Below are positions 62,021-64,000 of a stretch of DNA of 64,000 nucleotides, piece after piece (position 1 is the first letter of the stretch; every line of letters starts with the position of its first letter). The position numbers were made by a program, and so were the translations under genes. A model generated the notes under the pieces. That model did no database searches, was not told where the DNA came from, and was given only the letters and a program-made list of their open reading frames with translations. The stretch is from positions 62,001 to 126,000 of the forward strand of contig NZ_WJPK01000004.1 in assembly GCF_009649685.1 (NCBI RefSeq). The letters run 5' to 3'. Source of the stretch: Flavobacteriaceae bacterium EG-1 (GTDB taxonomy: Bacteria; Bacteroidota; Bacteroidia; Flavobacteriales; Flavobacteriaceae).

Positions 62021-63541
62021 TTATTCCCAATTAGGCATAAATGCATTTGTAAACAGTGGTTTCTTTTTATTTACAGCATTAACTTCTTCAGTTTTATAAA
62101 TTCTTTTTTCAGACACACCATCGTTAGAGGTATTTACAAAAATAATAGAACCGTCATCTGGAGAATATTTAGCATCTAAATCATTCGTACCTGAAGCTTT
62201 ATCCGTATCAATTTCTGTGGTCGTATTTGACGACAAATCGTACTCAAAAATCCTAGAATCTAATTGTCGATAAGCTGTATTTTCCGCAGCAGACATATCT
62301 CGCGTATAAAGCACTTTGGTTCCATCCGCAGAGAAATCTAAACCACCTAATGCTCCTGATTCACCAGAGATAACCACCTCAACTTCTGCATCTGTGGCAA
62401 CATTCACTACCGAAATTTTAGCATTGTAACCATCTATATTATTGGTTTTTATTACTACCAAATTATTTGTAGGGTTTACTGCTACTTCAGAAATAAACAA
62501 ACTACCAGCATGGTATACTTCTTCGATACCGGAACCGTCTACATTAATAGAATATAATTTATTAAAGTTGGTATAATATAATTTCGCACCATTATTGTAC
62601 CAAGTAAACTCTATCTCATCTTGTCTAAATCCTGCTACAGGTACAGTACTCGTAACTTGTTTTATGTCGGTACCGTTAATATTCATCGTAAATATGTGGG
62701 TCTCAGCTCCAACAGTTCTTAAAAAAGCTATCTTATTTACAGTTGTATTCTTTATCGGTCGATAACTATTTAAAGTAGCACTTGTTAATTGCACCTCATT
62801 TTGATCCAGTTCTTCATCCGATTCTCCAATAGGGTTAGCTCCTGAAAATATAACATTATTACCATCTAATTCGCGCACGTATAAAAATCGATTTGCATCA
62901 ATACCAGAAGTAACAAAGCCCCCCAGTTCACTCTTCACAACATCATTAACTCCATCATCTGCAGAAATTTGCCAAATGTAATTGTTACCTACTGCCAAAT
63001 TATCAACAAGAAAGGTGGTGTCTTTTATTTCGTTGTATGTGGTAACTTCACTGGTAGATCCATTTCTTAATTCTAAAGTATAATTAATTTCATCATCATC
63101 GTTTTTTGCCGATGACCACGAAAATTGTACTTGCGTATTAACATCCTCTGCACCGTCTTCGGGGAATTTTAAAACAGAAACTATAGGAGCTACATTATTT
63201 GCATCATCAGTATTGAGTTCAAAAACCACATTAGTTGTCTTGCCTTCAATAATATTAACCGCTTCAAAGGCAGTTTGATATTCTGTTAATTCGGCTTGAA
63301 ATGAGTATTCTCCTATTTGAATATTCTCTATTGTAAAATTTCCTAAATCATCTGTAAACACGGTAGTTGAAACAGGTGACGATGAAATTTTTACATTTGT
63401 TAATGGAGTATTTTCGCCATTGGTAACGACTTTACCAGTTAAAGTGCCAAATACATTTTCATCAATAGGCTCTTCTGAGCAAGATGTTACTACGAACATT
63501 ATGCACACAGCCAAAAAACAGTTTAGAATATAATTTTTCAT
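62021..63541 (-). CDS. Secreted lipoprotein: regulatory domain, Fn3-like, TolB-like propeller
   Basis: A 506-residue exported protein. The lipoprotein signal ends VTSC (about residue 21). A carboxypeptidase regulatory-like domain (about 32-112) is followed by a fibronectin-III-like module (about 115-215, with QFSWSSAKNDDDEINYTLELR residues such as W and Y). The C-terminal half (about 220-506) is a WD40/TolB-like propeller, with repeats such as DIKQVTSTVP and GLDFSADGTKVLYTRD. Probably a surface binding protein; no enzyme motif. It starts 22 nt after the partial gene upstream. Confidence 0.78.
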   Translation of the reverse strand: MKNYILNCFLAVCIMFVVTSCSEEPIDENVFGTLTGKVVTNGENTPLTNVKISSSPVSTTVFTDDLGNFTIENIQIGEYSFQAELTEYQTAFEAVNIIEGKTTNVVFELNTDDANNVAPIVSVLKFPEDGAEDVNTQVQFSWSSAKNDDDEINYTLELRNGSTSEVTTYNEIKDTTFLVDNLAVGNNYIWQISADDGVNDVVKSELGGFVTSGIDANRFLYVRELDGNNVIFSGANPIGESDEELDQNEVQLTSATLNSYRPIKNTTVNKIAFLRTVGAETHIFTMNINGTDIKQVTSTVPVAGFRQDEIEFTWYNNGAKLYYTNFNKLYSINVDGSGIEEVYHAGSLFISEVAVNPTNNLVVIKTNNIDGYNAKISVVNVATDAEVEVVISGESGALGGLDFSADGTKVLYTRDMSAAENTAYRQLDSRIFEYDLSSNTTTEIDTDKASGTNDLDAKYSPDDGSIIFVNTSNDGVSEKRIYKTEEVNAVNKKKPLFTNAFMPNWE

Positions 63542-63562
63542 TTTTAATTTTTTAGCGATGAA

Positions 63563-64000
63563 TTAACGTTTATTAGGAATCATAAATTCTGAAGGTGCCC
63601 GCTGATCAATATTTTCAATCACTGGTTGCTCTTCATTCTTTAACTTATTTCTGCCGCCAAATTTATACTTAAGTCCTAGCCCAAGATTGTAATAATAGTC
63701 GTCACGTTTGCCACTTATAACGCCATCCAATTCATCCGAAAAAGTAAAATTACTCTCGGCAAATGCCCTAACGTCAATATTTTTAGATAGCTTATAGTTT
63801 AATCCAACACCTGCTTGCACCTTTGGTGCTGTAATTTGAGTTGGCTTTGCTTCATCAATATGCCGAATATCAAAAATTACACCCCCACCTCCATAGATAT
63901 ATGGTGATAAATTATCAAAGGGCAATAAATTCAATTCAAGATTTAATTGTGCAGCCATATGTTCTCTACTAAAAGAATTACCACCTTTAAAATTTAAATA
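63563..64000 (-). CDS. Outer-membrane beta-barrel protein, C-terminal part (partial at window edge)
   Basis: The frame is open through the right edge of the window (residues before the first Met read FKGGNSFSREH), so this is only the C-terminal end. It is beta-strand rich with porin-like features: PYIYGGGGVIFDI, AGVGLNYKLS and LGLGLKYKFGG. A polar tail of about 30 residues ends FMIPNKR. It may be the barrel domain of a larger envelope protein such as a CsgG-type secretion component; this is a guess. Same strand and 22 nt from the TolB-like lipoprotein gene. Confidence 0.65.
   Translation of the reverse strand, partial: YLNFKGGNSFSREHMAAQLNLELNLLPFDNLSPYIYGGGGVIFDIRHIDEAKPTQITAPKVQAGVGLNYKLSKNIDVRAFAESNFTFSDELDGVISGKRDDYYYNLGLGLKYKFGGRNKLKNEEQPVIENIDQRAPSEFMIPNKR

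Noticed and set aside
1-64000. Mobile elements, CRISPR arrays, tRNA or rRNA genes, prophage
   Set aside because: Looked for repeats with regular spacers, transposase or integrase motifs, cloverleaf arms and phage genes; none found. The region reads as stable core genome.

Overview
The window looks like ordinary chromosomal (core-genome) DNA from a low-GC member of the Flavobacteriaceae (phylum Bacteroidota). The case rests on several things seen together. There are repeated -7 promoter boxes of the TAnnTTTG type and almost no Shine-Dalgarno sequences. Family-typical proteins are present: DUF3276/PUR, a free-standing MnmD, DUF4295 behind rpmB-rpmG, a cyclophilin-FKBP fusion, and the DUF3570/DUF4266/ApbE set. 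No genus can be named from this. I saw no rRNA, tRNA, CRISPR array, insertion sequence, prophage or integron.

Layout. 1-1.6 kb: the 3' part of an ABC exporter and a PUR-type nucleic-acid-binding protein. 1.6-6.6 kb: lipid acyltransferase plus BASS transporter, a thioredoxin-like protein and a cupin, a YfiT/DinB-type protein, a 1-Cys peroxiredoxin and a cold-shock protein. 7-16.4 kb (mostly minus strand): PPIase fusion, M28 peptidase, PPK2, a sigma-54 activator without a DNA-binding domain, an outer-membrane protein, MscS and an ABC-2 transporter. 16.6-20.7 kb: dnaJ-grpE, a TIGR01777 epimerase, mnmD, DUF4920. 20.8-32.4 kb: ilvE, a CoA-binding protein, a Na+/solute symporter, recR, a 2-oxoacid dehydrogenase E2, then a plus-strand run ending in FAH, Hpt and cinA. 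32.4-37.2 kb: the translation/secretion operon rpmB-rpmG-DUF4295-ftsY, a serine hydrolase and rimO. 37.3-44.6 kb: small metabolic and envelope genes, ssb, an MFS transporter lacking a normal start codon, and crcB. 44.6-47.8 kb: a nitrogen-acquisition locus (PII, AmtB, porin) behind two similar dyads. 47.8-57 kb: hydrolases, MscS, Lrp, purU, DUF4197, pyrF, prfA. 57.1-61.9 kb: a minus-strand run of purM, Rieske, thioredoxin, ApbE, DUF4266 and DUF3570. 62-64 kb: a secreted TolB-like lipoprotein and the end of an outer-membrane protein.

The best candidate for an undescribed system is the envelope-redox set at 57.1-60.6 kb. It combines a Rieske protein, a thioredoxin, an FMN transferase, a tiny lipoprotein ending in GGGCGCN and an outer-membrane barrel. 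Other observations worth following are a pair of paralogous 29- and 56-residue membrane proteins with matching upstream motifs, the tandem dyads before the PII gene, a DnaJ with only half its zinc motifs, a sigma-54 activator with GAFTSA and no HTH, an MFS gene with no ATG/GTG/TTG start, and a G8 tract inside a hydrolase gene.
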